Of a stretch of DNA of 64,000 bases, positions 8,199 to 16,239 are shown one piece after another. A model generated the notes under the pieces. It was not told where the DNA came from. It worked only from the letters and a program-made list of their open reading frames with translations, and made no database searches. Source of the DNA: an uncultured Rothia sp. Lineage in GTDB: Bacteria; Actinomycetota; Actinomycetes; Actinomycetales; Micrococcaceae. The position numbers and the translations under genes were made by a program. The DNA lies in the NCBI RefSeq assembly GCF_916715725.1, contig NZ_CAKAPD010000001.1, positions 434,001 through 498,000 on the forward strand, written 5' to 3'. Within the stretch, counting starts at the first letter, position 1, and each line of letters opens with the position of its first letter.

Positions 8199-10952
8199 TT
8201 AGCCGCGCATACCCTCAACCGGGGACATGCGAGCCGAACGAGCCGCCGGCAGAGCCGAAGCGAGCATCGCGGCGAGCACACCCACCGCGAGGATGACCAC
8301 GTACCAGACGTACGGCAGGTCAAGCACGAGCGGGGCGGAAGCACTCATGGAAGACATAATAATCTGCGCCGAGAGGCTACCAATCACCGCACCGGAAACC
8401 ATACCGAGCACCACTGCGGCGAGCGTAATCAGAATCGCTTCAATGGAAATCATGCGGCGCAGCTGCTTGCGGGACAGACCCAGCGAGCGGAGCATCGCGT
8501 TCTCGCGGCGGCGTTCGTTGACCGACAGGGTCATCGTGTTCGCCACACCAATGATGGAGATAACCACTGCGAGCATGAGCATCACCAGGGTGAAGGTCAG
8601 CATGACGGTCAGCAGCTGGTCGTAGGTCTGACGTTCCTGCAGGCCACCGGTGAAGGAGCTGTCCGGGCTGGCTCGGTTCAGGTCAGCCTGCAGGGTCGCG
8701 TTCTCGCTACTGGTCAGCGGGGAGGCGGCGCGCACCAGAACGACGGTGTCGTTACCGGTTGCCTGGCTGGTGACAGTCAGGTGAGCTGCCTTCGTCTGAG
8801 CTTCCTTGTCACCGCTGGCGATTGCTTCTTCCATGCGCTTCTGAGCTTCCTCAGCGGCAGGGTTGGCAACCTTCTGCGGGTTCTTGGCGTCCTGCAGCTT
8901 GGCGGCGGTGGCAGGGTTGACAATCAGCAGGTTCTGCTTGGTTGCGGACTTGACGGGCTTGAGTTCCACTTCGCCGAGCGGGCCGTGTGCCTTCAGACGG
9001 CTGGACTCATTCAATCCAGCGGACTTCCAGAGGCCCTGCGGCACGAGCACGGTGTCATCGGCAAGGTTCGAGTTTTCGCCCGGCAGGATTGCCTTCAAAT
9101 CGGAGGAGCTCAACGCCACCAGGTCGGAATTCTGGTTGGCGGTCTGGCCTTCGTACTCGACGGTGTAGTCAACCACACCGGCTGCGTAACCGACGGCGGA
9201 TGCCTGAACGTTCTTAATACCCTTGACCTTGGAGGCGATTTCCTCCGCCTTGGTCACGGTGGAGGCAGCCTCGGACTGGTCATACGAGCTGTACTTTGCC
9301 TGCGCAGAAATCGGGTACTGCTGATCCAGGGCCTTGGTCAGCGAGGCGCTCAGCACCGAGTAACCGGTCAGCACAGTCGACACGACCAGGGTGCCGACGA
9401 GCACGGCGCGGCCGGTGGAGACGGTGCGCTTGGGCGAACGCAGCGCGTTGGCGAGCGCCAGCTTGCCGGTCTGGGTGCGGGTGACCTTACCGAGGGCACG
9501 TACCAGCGGGGGCAGTACCAGCGGGGTGAGGAGGAAAACCGCAATACCGAGCAGCAGCGCGGCCCCCATCATGAGGGCAACGGCCTTATTGCCGGCACCC
9601 TCACCGGAACCCTGGTTCTGAGCCAGCATAGCCAGGCCGATACCTGCGGCACCGAAGACCAGACCCAGGATCGGGCCGACCTTACCGGGCTTGCTGACTT
9701 CGCGGTTGGTGTGCTCGCTCATCGCGCTAATGGGCGAGATGCGCAGGGCGCTTCGTGCCGGGGAGAGCGACGCCAGAACCGTGACGATGGTGCAGAGGAG
9801 CACACTCACCAGGATCGGGGTGATTGAGTACGAAATCATGATGGTGGTGAGGTTTGCACCAACCAGCGCGCCAACCGGGTAGGTCAGCAGTGCACCAATG
9901 AGGGAGAACACCACGCCCACGGTAACGGATTCGATGAGTAGCATCCGCACGAGGGAGCCACCACGGGCACCGAGGGTACGCAGCAGAGCCAGTTCACGGA
10001 TGCGCTGGCCGACCAGCACCGCGAAGGTGTTGGAGATGACGAACGAGGAGACCAGCAGAGCCAGCGCTGCGAAGGCGCCCAGGACCACGCTAATGGAGGT
10101 GAAGACCGTGGAGATGGTCTTCTGGTAGTCCTCCAGCAGCTTCTGACCGGTCATCACGCGCGGGTCGTTCTTGGTGTCACCGCTGCTCAGGGAGTCCTGC
10201 AGGCTCTTGAGCTTAGCGTCGGTTACGCCGTCCTTGAACTTAAGGTAGATGAGGTTCGCGCCAGCCATGTTTCGGTAACCGGCGGCGGAGCTCTTGTTTT
10301 CTGCCTCAGATGCCTTCAGGGCGGCTTCGCCGAGGCTGGTACCACCAATGAAGACAGCCTGGTTGGTGGTGGAGCCTTCAAAGCCGGGGTCGAACAGACC
10401 GACGACGGTGTATTCGGCGGTCTTATCGGTACCGGGGGCGCTGACAGATTCCACAACATCGGTGCTGGTGACCTTGCCGTTCAGCGAGAGGTTGTGCTTC
10501 TTCGCGAAGTAGGTAGAGACCATGATTTCGTGGTCGTTGCTGGGGATTTTGCCCTGCACCTTGTACGGGAAGAGGCTCGAGTCAGCGGGCAGCTGGTTGT
10601 ACTGCACGCGGGTTTTCTGGTCGCCGGTGCCGATCGCACCCGTGACGGCGTACTGCACCCAGTAGCCGGAGAGCTGGTCACTCTGCTCTACCTTCTGAAT
10701 CTGGTCACGAGTCAGGTAGATAGAGGTGCTGTCTTGACCGTCGGAGGTTGTAGCGGCGGAGGCGACGACCGCCTCGGCGCGGGAGAGCACGTCACCAACG
10801 GAGGAATTGACGGTCGCTTGCAGCGAGTTAGTGAGCATCATAATGGCGGCGATGAAGAAGGATGAGATCGCGATGCCTATGCCCGTGAGAATGTATTTTC
10901 CTTTGGAGGCGCGCAGATTGGAGCGCGCCACCGTGTTCAGTGTGGTTGCCAC
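8199..10952 (-). CDS. ABC transporter permease, MacB/FtsX-like, double-domain
   Basis: This 917-residue inner-membrane protein is built like actinobacterial FtsX-type permeases. An N-terminal membrane helix (KYILTGIGIAISSFFIAAIM) is followed by a large extracytoplasmic domain with Ser/Thr/Asp-rich stretches. Next come three helices (about residues 285-400), two central helices and a second extracytoplasmic domain. A final three-helix FtsX domain (about 780-905) contains MSVNERRRENAMLRSLGLS-like coupling sequence; its counterpart in the first half is RIRELALLRTLGARGGSLV. Proteins of this type usually work as mechanotransmitters or export lipids or peptides, not as importers. The ATPase gene lies three bases upstream and is co-transcribed. 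No periplasmic adaptor is encoded nearby, so the substrate is unknown. Confidence 0.9.
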   Translation of the reverse strand: MATTLNTVARSNLRASKGKYILTGIGIAISSFFIAAIMMLTNSLQATVNSSVGDVLSRAEAVVASAATTSDGQDSTSIYLTRDQIQKVEQSDQLSGYWVQYAVTGAIGTGDQKTRVQYNQLPADSSLFPYKVQGKIPSNDHEIMVSTYFAKKHNLSLNGKVTSTDVVESVSAPGTDKTAEYTVVGLFDPGFEGSTTNQAVFIGGTSLGEAALKASEAENKSSAAGYRNMAGANLIYLKFKDGVTDAKLKSLQDSLSSGDTKNDPRVMTGQKLLEDYQKTISTVFTSISVVLGAFAALALLVSSFVISNTFAVLVGQRIRELALLRTLGARGGSLVRMLLIESVTVGVVFSLIGALLTYPVGALVGANLTTIMISYSITPILVSVLLCTIVTVLASLSPARSALRISPISAMSEHTNREVSKPGKVGPILGLVFGAAGIGLAMLAQNQGSGEGAGNKAVALMMGAALLLGIAVFLLTPLVLPPLVRALGKVTRTQTGKLALANALRSPKRTVSTGRAVLVGTLVVSTVLTGYSVLSASLTKALDQQYPISAQAKYSSYDQSEAASTVTKAEEIASKVKGIKNVQASAVGYAAGVVDYTVEYEGQTANQNSDLVALSSSDLKAILPGENSNLADDTVLVPQGLWKSAGLNESSRLKAHGPLGEVELKPVKSATKQNLLIVNPATAAKLQDAKNPQKVANPAAEEAQKRMEEAIASGDKEAQTKAAHLTVTSQATGNDTVVLVRAASPLTSSENATLQADLNRASPDSSFTGGLQERQTYDQLLTVMLTFTLVMLMLAVVISIIGVANTMTLSVNERRRENAMLRSLGLSRKQLRRMISIEAILITLAAVVLGMVSGAVIGSLSAQIIMSSMSASAPLVLDLPYVWYVVILAVGVLAAMLASALPAARSARMSPVEGMRG

Positions 10953-10955
10953 GGC

Positions 10956-11723
10956 TTATCGACCTTCCAGCTGTGCCATTGCGCCGAGGACGGCGTCGTA
11001 GGTGGGTTCGATCATTTCGCCGGCGACCATGCCGTCCTTGATGAAGACCACGCGATCTGCGTAGGAGGCGGCGTTTGCGTCGTGGGTGACCATGAGGATG
11101 GTCTGTGCGTGGTCGGTTGCGGCGGCACGTAGCAGGCGCAGCACCTCGGCGCCGGAGTTGGAGTCGAGGTTACCGGTCGGTTCGTCGGCGAAGACCACTT
11201 CGGGGCGTGCGAGCAGGGCGCGCACGATGGCGACGCGCTGCTGCTGACCGCCGGAGAGCTGTTCGGGGCGGTGGTCGAGGCGGGTTTCCAGGCCGAGGGT
11301 CTTGACCAGGTAGTCGCGCCACTGCGGGTCCGGCTTCTTACCGGCAAGGCCCAGGGGCAGGTCAATGTTCTGGCCCGCGGTGAGGGTGGGCACCAGGTTG
11401 AACGCCTGGAAGATGAAGCCGATGTGTTCGCGGCGGAATTCGGTAAGGGCGTTGTCCTTCAGGCCGAAGAGCTCGGTACCGCCGATACGAATCGAGGTTG
11501 CCGGGTTCGGGTCGGGGGTATCCAGGGTTGCGATGGTCTGCATCAGCGTGGACTTACCCGAGCCGGAGGGACCCATAATGGCGGTGAACTTGCCCTGCTC
11601 AAAGTCGACGGAGACGTTGTTGAGGGCGTGGACGGTTGCTTCACCCATGCCGTAGGTTTTGGAAAGGTTTCGTGCGGAGACGGCGACCTGTGCCGTCTGT
11701 GCGTGAGGAGTTGTCGTAGTCAT
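10956..11723 (-). CDS. ABC transporter ATP-binding protein, MacB/LolD type
   Basis: This 255-residue ATPase energises the permease encoded just downstream. Walker A is GPSGSGKST (51-59). The Q-loop is IFQAFNLVPTL (Gln at about 106), the signature is LSGGQQQR (156-163), and Walker B is VVFADEPTGNLDS (176-188) with the H-loop in ILMVTHDANAA. The tail IGFIFQAFNLVPTL and GNLDS are typical of the MacB/LolD/FtsE branch. A helical insertion (AGKKPDPQWRDYL) is normal for actinobacterial members. The ATG at 11721-11723 leads two genes with a 3-bp gap, a two-gene operon. Confidence 0.93.
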   Translation of the reverse strand: MTTTTPHAQTAQVAVSARNLSKTYGMGEATVHALNNVSVDFEQGKFTAIMGPSGSGKSTLMQTIATLDTPDPNPATSIRIGGTELFGLKDNALTEFRREHIGFIFQAFNLVPTLTAGQNIDLPLGLAGKKPDPQWRDYLVKTLGLETRLDHRPEQLSGGQQQRVAIVRALLARPEVVFADEPTGNLDSNSGAEVLRLLRAAATDHAQTILMVTHDANAASYADRVVFIKDGMVAGEMIEPTYDAVLGAMAQLEGR

Positions 11724-12050
11724 AGTTCAATTATTTCACGCAGCGTGGCGCTGACTACAGGGTTTTTCTCATCCTCCAGGTTGATTTTGGCGGGTGTTCA
11801 CCGGGTCTTGACCTGCGGATGCATGGTTTCCCGGTGCTTCCGCAGTATGAGCTGAGCGCGAGGTAGCCGGAACGGGGTACCGGCATCATCCTTAAGTATG
11901 AGTGGGGGCTCACTCGGCGTTCTCACCCTGCGTCCTTACCCCGCACCCGTACCTCTAGATAGTGCATGCCAAAAGCCCCCGGCTCCTCCCCCATTCAGGG
12001 TTAGGAAGCCGGGAGCTTTCTCACGCTATCCGCTATTGCTGAAGCAGCCG
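11724..12050. other. Region between ABC ATPase and metG (327 bp)
   Basis: It holds the metG terminator (11972-12019) and the promoter of the ABC operon, which I could not define. No gene is supported. Confidence 0.55.
11972..12019 (-). terminator. metG terminator
   Basis: AAAGCCCCCGGCTCCT on the left pairs with AGGAAGCCGGGAGCTTT on the right, with one mismatch and one bulge. On the minus strand the stem ends in a run of U (GGCTTTT). Confidence 0.75.
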
Positions 12051-13595
12051 TTATGCCTTGGGTGCTTCGTAGCGGGGGAACACCGGTGCGGGTGCGGGCA
12101 GTTCGGTGCCGGGCACGAGCGCGGTGCCGAGGGCTGCGAACTGGCGTGCGTCACCTTCGGGTACGCCGAGCAGGGTCAGCAGCTTGGCGGTTGCGTCGGG
12201 CATGACGGGCTGCAGCAGCAGGGCGACCTGGCGTACAACCTCAAGGGTTACGTACAGCACGGTGTTCATGCGGTCGAGTTCGCCATTCTTACGCAGGGTC
12301 CAGGGTTCCTGCTCTGCGAAGTAGGCGTTGGTGTCAGCGAGGACGGTCCAGATGCGCTCGAGTGCGCGGTGGAATGCCTGCTCGTCGAAGTCTGCACGGA
12401 CGGGCTCGTAGAGGGCTGCCGCCTGGTCGAGGATCTGGCGGTCGGCTTCGGTGAATTCGCCGTGGGTGGGGACGGCACCGCCGCAGTTCTTGGCGACCAT
12501 GGACAGGGAACGCTGGGCGAGGTTGCCAAGGTTGTTTGCCAGGTCGGAGTTAATGCGGTTGATGATGGACTCTTCGGAGTAGGAGCCGTCCTGGCCGAAG
12601 GACACTTCACGCATGAGGAAGAAGCGGACCGCGTCCAGGCCGAATGCGTCAACGAGGTTTGCGGGGTCAACGACGTTACCGACGGACTTGGACATCTTCT
12701 CGCCGTTGACGAGCAGGAAGCCGTGGCCGAAGACGCGCTTGGGCAGTTCGATTCCGGCGGACCACAGGAATGCGGGCCAGTAGATGGAGTGGAATCGGGT
12801 GATGTCCTTACCGATGAGGTGCAGGTCTGCGGGCCAGTACTTGGTGAACAGTTCGTTGTCGGTATCGGGGTAGCCGAGGCCGGTCAGGTAGTTGGTGAGG
12901 GCGTCGACCCACACGTACATAACGTGCTTGTCGTTGCCGGGTACGGGTACGCCCCAGTCGAAGGTGGTGCGGGAGATGGACAGGTCGTTGAGGCCACCCT
13001 TGACGAAGGAGATCAGCTCGTTGCGGCGGGATTCGGGGTAGACGTAGCCTTCGTTAGCGTAGAGTTCGAGGAGCTTGTCGCCGTACTTGGAGAGGCGGAA
13101 GAAGTAGGATTCTTCTTCGGTCCATTCGACTTCGGTGCCGGTGGTGATGGCGTAGCGCTGGCCGTCGCGGACTTCGGTTTCGTCTTCTGCGTAGTAGGCT
13201 TCGTCGCGGACGGAGTACCAGCCGGCGTACTTGTCGAGGTAGATGTCGCCGTTTTCTTCCATACGCTTCCAGATGGCCTGGGATGCGACATAGTGGTCGG
13301 GGTCGGTGGTGCGGATGAAGCGGTCGTAGCTGATGTTCAGCGCGTCGTTCATTGCTTTGAAGCGTGCGGAGTTCTCGTCGGCGAGTTCCTTAGCGGTCTT
13401 ACCGAGCTTCTCGGCGGTGGTCTGCATCTTCTGGCCGTGCTCGTCGGTGCCGGTCATGAAGCGCACGTCGAAGCCGTCGAGGCGCTTGAAGCGGGCTAGC
13501 ACGTCGGCTGCGATGGTTTCGTAGGCGTGGCCGATGTGCGGGTTGCCATTGGGGTAGGAGATGGCGGTGGTGATGTAGAACGGAGTTGCAGTCAT
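12051..13595 (-). CDS. metG: Methionyl-tRNA synthetase
   Basis: This 514-residue class I synthetase charges tRNA-Met (initiator and elongator). The HIGH motif is H20-H23 in YPNGNPHIGHAYE, and KMSKS is residues 300-304 in NGEKMSKSVGNVVD. The connective peptide lacks a Cys-rich zinc knuckle (GWYSVRDEAYYAEDET). The C-terminal EMAP/Trbp111-like tRNA-binding domain is also missing. This is therefore the short MetG form common in actinobacteria. The anticodon-binding helical domain covers about residues 370-500. The gene stands alone, with its own terminator and a repeat-filled region upstream. Confidence 0.96.
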   Translation of the reverse strand: MTATPFYITTAISYPNGNPHIGHAYETIAADVLARFKRLDGFDVRFMTGTDEHGQKMQTTAEKLGKTAKELADENSARFKAMNDALNISYDRFIRTTDPDHYVASQAIWKRMEENGDIYLDKYAGWYSVRDEAYYAEDETEVRDGQRYAITTGTEVEWTEEESYFFRLSKYGDKLLELYANEGYVYPESRRNELISFVKGGLNDLSISRTTFDWGVPVPGNDKHVMYVWVDALTNYLTGLGYPDTDNELFTKYWPADLHLIGKDITRFHSIYWPAFLWSAGIELPKRVFGHGFLLVNGEKMSKSVGNVVDPANLVDAFGLDAVRFFLMREVSFGQDGSYSEESIINRINSDLANNLGNLAQRSLSMVAKNCGGAVPTHGEFTEADRQILDQAAALYEPVRADFDEQAFHRALERIWTVLADTNAYFAEQEPWTLRKNGELDRMNTVLYVTLEVVRQVALLLQPVMPDATAKLLTLLGVPEGDARQFAALGTALVPGTELPAPAPVFPRYEAPKA

Positions 13596-13686
13596 AACTT
13601 TCAGTTTACCGCAGTCTTAGGCTAGGCTCTCACCGGGGTTACACTCTGATACGCGGTGGCTTATTGCGTGTGGGTGGAGGCTGCCA

Positions 13687-13808
13687 CGCCGCATGTTTCC
13701 TCCGCGCCTACGCAGGGGCACCCGTCACCCGGACGCTCCGCCCCTCCTTGCTTCGCTGCGGAGAGCGTCCGTGTGACACCCTGAGGGCGCTTCCGGAAAA
13801 CACGGCGC
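13687..13808 (+). repeat. Hairpin element X, copy 1 (partner inverted at 19463-19585)
   Basis: These 122 bp match the reverse complement of 19463-19585 over their whole length, with about one substitution and one indel. The element is itself palindromic: GGACGCTC near 13731 pairs with GAGCGTCC near 13763, extended by GTCAC/GTGAC. Confidence 0.9.
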
Positions 13809-13826
13809 ACCAGCCCAAACATTCAG

Positions 13827-13987
13827 CCACCATGCAACACACTAAAAGGCGACGACCCTCCCCGTCCCACAGGCAAAACACCCAACCACCACGCAACGCA
13901 CTAAACCGCGACAGCCCTCCCCCGCCCCAGTTCGCTAGGCACGGGGCGCACACGAAACCACCGCGCACCCCAACGAACCGGCGGGAT
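13827..13987 (+). repeat. Repeat block R, copy 1
   Basis: Two tandem units start CCACCATGCAACACACTAAA (13827) and CCACCACGCAACGCACTAAA (13886). A block ending GAACCGGCGGGAT follows. Segment 13886-13987 is repeated in the same orientation at 19300-19403 with about 90% identity. Confidence 0.85.
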
Positions 13988-14020
13988 AACGCACCCCTGC
14001 CAAACCCGCAGAAACCACCT

Positions 14021-14111
14021 GAGGAATCGGTGTCGTCCGTAGTGACATCAGGGTGTCCGAGCTCTGCGAGGACAGGTCCCCTGTAGGAACGAGGACGAAC
14101 ACCGATTCCTC
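14021..14111 (+). repeat. Hairpin element Z, copy 1
   Basis: A 91-bp element bounded by inverted arms, GAGGAATCGGTGTCGTCC (14021-14038) and GGACGAACACCGATTCCTC (14093-14111), with one extra base on the right. It resembles 19131-19222 in inverted orientation, but the arms there have a different paired sequence. Confidence 0.8.
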
Positions 14112-14146
14112 AACCCATAAAGACTGTATTTCAAGGGGAACGCAAA

Positions 14147-14180
14147 AATCCCGCCGATTCCGAAGAATCAGCGGGATTTT
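14147..14180 (-). terminator. tRNA-Lys (copy 1) terminator
   Basis: AAAATCCCGC and GCGGGATTTT, with inner GATTC/GAATC, form a strong hairpin just 3' of the tRNA on the minus strand. The same sequence recurs behind the second tRNA-Lys. Confidence 0.85.
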
Positions 14181-14188
14181 CTATCAAG

Positions 14189-14261
14189 TGCGCCCCCTGG
14201 GACTCGAACCCAGAACCCATTGATTAAGAGTCAATTGCTCTGCCAATTGAGCTAGAGGCGC
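14189..14261 (-). tRNA. tRNA-Lys (anticodon CTT), copy 1
   Basis: A 73-nt tRNA. The acceptor stem is GCGCCTC with GGGGCGC and discriminator A. The T-arm is GGGTTCGAGTCCC-like and the anticodon loop reads ACTCTTAAT with anticodon CTT. The sequence is identical to 19699-19771. CCA is not encoded. It decodes AAG, the main Lys codon in this GC-rich genome. Confidence 0.97.
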
Positions 14262-14299
14262 TTATTTGTTTTTCAGGGTTTCCCCTGCAACAAGTAAAT

Positions 14300-14328
14300 A
14301 CTATACGGCATTCTTTGGGTGCCCGCAA
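14300..14328 (-). promoter_or_regulatory. tRNA-Lys (copy 1) promoter
   Basis: On the minus strand, -35 TTGCGG (14323-14328) and -10 TATAGT (14300-14305) are separated by 17 bp, about 40 bp upstream of the tRNA. The -10 and the leader down to the tRNA are conserved at the second copy. Confidence 0.75.
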
Positions 14329-14389
14329 CTCGAGCAAGCATGAACTGCATCACATATTTGACAGGTGGTGTGCTTTGGCCGGAAAACGC

Positions 14390-14448
14390 AAGAATCCGGC
14401 GCCCCTCCCCTCCCCTATAGCGGGGTGTGGGTGGAACGCCGGATTCTT
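14390..14448 (-). terminator. ilvC terminator
   Basis: Perfect 12-bp arms, AAGAATCCGGCG (14390-14401) and CGCCGGATTCTT (14437-14448), lie 25 bp past the ilvC stop. A GCGTTTT tail follows on the minus strand. Confidence 0.85.
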
Positions 14449-14472
14449 AGAAAGCTATTGCTGAGCTACCGC

Positions 14473-15501
14473 TTAGCGAGCGACGGAACCTTCGGTGTAG
14501 TCGTCGTCAACGGAGTTCCAGGAGAACAGCTCGCGCAGCTTGCGGCCGGTTGCCTCGATGGGGTGTGCCTCGCCCTTTGCGCGCAGTTCCTTGAACTCGG
14601 GTGCGCCTGCAGCCTGGTCTTCCATGAAGCGCTTTGCGAAGTTGCCGTTCTGGATGTCTGCCAGGACAGCCTTCATGTTTTCCTTGACCTCGGGGGAGAT
14701 CACGCGGGGGCCGGAGACGTAGTCGCCGTACTCTGCGGTGTCGGAGATGGACCAACGCTGCTTAGCGATGCCGCCCTCGATCATCAGGTCAACGATGAGC
14801 TTGAGCTCGTGCAGGACCTCGAAGTATGCGATTTCGGGCTGGTAGCCAGCCTCGGTCAGAACCTCGAAGCCGTACTGAACCAGCTGGGAGGTGGAGCCGC
14901 AGAGGACTGCCTGCTCACCGAACAGGTCGGACTCGGTCTCTTCGGTGAAGGTGGTCTTGATGACGCCTGCGCGGGTTGCGCCGAGGCCCTTTGCGTAGGA
15001 CAGTGCCAGTGCGAGTGCTTCGCCGGATGCGTCCTTCTCGACTGCAACCAGGGCGGGAACGCCGCGGCCTGCCTCGAACTCGCGGCGGACGGTGTGGCCG
15101 GGGCCCTTGGGGGCGACCATTGCCACGTCAACACCCTCGGGTGCGGTGATGTAGCCGAAGCGGATGTTGAAGCCGTGTGCGAAGAACAGTGCGTTGCCGG
15201 GCTTGAGGTTCGGCTCGATGCTCTCTGCGTAGACCTTTGCCTGGACCTGGTCCGGGGTCAGGATCATGATGACGTCTGCTTCTGCTGCTGCTTCTGCAAC
15301 GGTTGCGACGCGCAGGCCTTCTGCCTCAGCCTTGGCACGGGACTTGGAGCCCTCGGACAGACCGACGATGACCTTCACGCCGGAGTCACGCAGGTTCAGT
15401 GCGTGTGCGTGGCCCTGGGAGCCGTAGCCGATAACTGCTACGGTGCGGCCCTGGATCAGGGAGAGGTCTGCGTCGTCGTTGTAGAAAATGGTTGCTGCCA
15501 T
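14473..15501 (-). CDS. ilvC: Ketol-acid reductoisomerase, class I
   Basis: This 342-residue Mg-dependent enzyme rearranges and reduces acetolactate or acetohydroxybutyrate with NADPH, the second common step of Val/Leu/Ile synthesis. The Rossmann motif is VAVIGYGSQGHAHALNL (about 22-38). The following SEGSKSR loop favours NADPH over NADH. The C-terminal knotted helical domain contains the Mg-binding Asp and Glu in TEETESDLFGEQAVLCG and the HELKLIVDLMIEGG segment. The length is normal for the short class I form. GGAG precedes the ATG at 15499-15501. It is the third gene of ilvBNC but is separated from ilvN by 237 bp containing a strong hairpin, so separate or modulated expression is likely. Confidence 0.97.
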   Translation of the reverse strand: MAATIFYNDDADLSLIQGRTVAVIGYGSQGHAHALNLRDSGVKVIVGLSEGSKSRAKAEAEGLRVATVAEAAAEADVIMILTPDQVQAKVYAESIEPNLKPGNALFFAHGFNIRFGYITAPEGVDVAMVAPKGPGHTVRREFEAGRGVPALVAVEKDASGEALALALSYAKGLGATRAGVIKTTFTEETESDLFGEQAVLCGSTSQLVQYGFEVLTEAGYQPEIAYFEVLHELKLIVDLMIEGGIAKQRWSISDTAEYGDYVSGPRVISPEVKENMKAVLADIQNGNFAKRFMEDQAAGAPEFKELRAKGEAHPIEATGRKLRELFSWNSVDDDYTEGSVAR

Positions 15502-15642
15502 TTCTTCTCCTCAGTAAGTTTGGTATGCGGCCCAGGCTGGGCTCAACATTGACTATTCTACTTGAAAGCTGTTTAGTTGCGGGCTGTCGAGAGTACTTCT
15601 CAGCATCTGAAGTATCCGGAAGGTCTGTGAGCCCATAGGGGC

Positions 15643-15690
15643 GGGTATCGCATCGCCCGCCGGTTTCCCGGTTGATGCGGTGCGATACCC
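15643..15690 (-). promoter_or_regulatory. Hairpin between ilvN and ilvC
   Basis: Perfect arms GGGTATCGCA (15643-15652) and TGCGATACCC (15681-15690), with an inner CATC/GATG pair, lie 50 bp past the ilvN stop. There is no U-tract. It could be a partial terminator, a processing site or an mRNA 3'-end stabiliser that sets the ilvBN:ilvC ratio. Confidence 0.6.
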
Positions 15691-15738
15691 GATACTATTC
15701 CCCGCTGGTGCGGGGTTGGCGTGGAACCCTGGTGGGTG

Positions 15739-16239
15739 TTAGATGCGCTCGCTCATGGCACGGGGGCCACGTGCCAGGCCGATGGTGCCTGCGCGAACGA
15801 TTTCGCGAACGCCGTAGGGTTCCAGAACGTCCAGCAGTGCGTTGAGCTTCTCCTCGGAACCGGTTGCCTCGATGACAACGGATTCGGGGGAAACGTCGAT
15901 CACGGATGCACGGAACAGGTCTGCTGCCTGAACGATCTGCAGGCGTGCTACTGCGTCTGCCTTGACCTTGATCAGGATGTGGCCGCGGCGGGTGGAGGAG
16001 TCGGCGGGAAGCTCGACGACCTTCAGCACGTGAACGAGCTTGTTCAGCTGCTTGGTGATCTGCTCGATGGTGTGGGCGTCACCCTCGGTCACGACGGTGA
16101 TGCGGGAGACACCGGGGTTTTCGGTGGGGCCCACAGCCAGGGAGAGGATGTTGAACAGTCGGCGGGAGAACAGACCGGAGACGCGGGTGAGAACGCCCGG
16201 CTTATCTTCTACCAGAACGGACAGAGTGTGCTGAGACAT
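15739..16239 (-). CDS. ilvN: Acetolactate synthase small (regulatory) subunit
   Basis: This 166-residue regulatory subunit binds valine and stimulates the catalytic subunit IlvB. An N-terminal ACT domain starts QHTLSVLVEDKPGVLTRVSG, with the ligand-site segment FSRRLFNILSLAVGPTE. A second ACT-like domain follows from about residue 85. Its length matches other IlvH/IlvN proteins. Its ATG shares one base with the ilvB stop (TAATG at 16237-16241), so the two subunits are translationally coupled. Confidence 0.96.
   Translation of the reverse strand: MSQHTLSVLVEDKPGVLTRVSGLFSRRLFNILSLAVGPTENPGVSRITVVTEGDAHTIEQITKQLNKLVHVLKVVELPADSSTRRGHILIKVKADAVARLQIVQAADLFRASVIDVSPESVVIEATGSEEKLNALLDVLEPYGVREIVRAGTIGLARGPRAMSERI

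Larger units (their letters stand above)
13596..14188. repeat. Repeat cluster 1: hairpin X, tandem/direct repeat block R, hairpin Z
   Basis: This 593-bp non-coding stretch lies between metG and tRNA-Lys. It holds, in order, hairpin element X (13687-13808), repeat block R (13827-13987) and hairpin element Z (14021-14111). A tRNA terminator follows. All components recur in the cluster at 19131-19690, with X and Z inverted and R in the same orientation. Confidence 0.85.

Noticed and set aside
11898..13499. 533-codon plus-strand frame
   Set aside because: Fully antisense to metG, which has both HIGH and KMSKS motifs.
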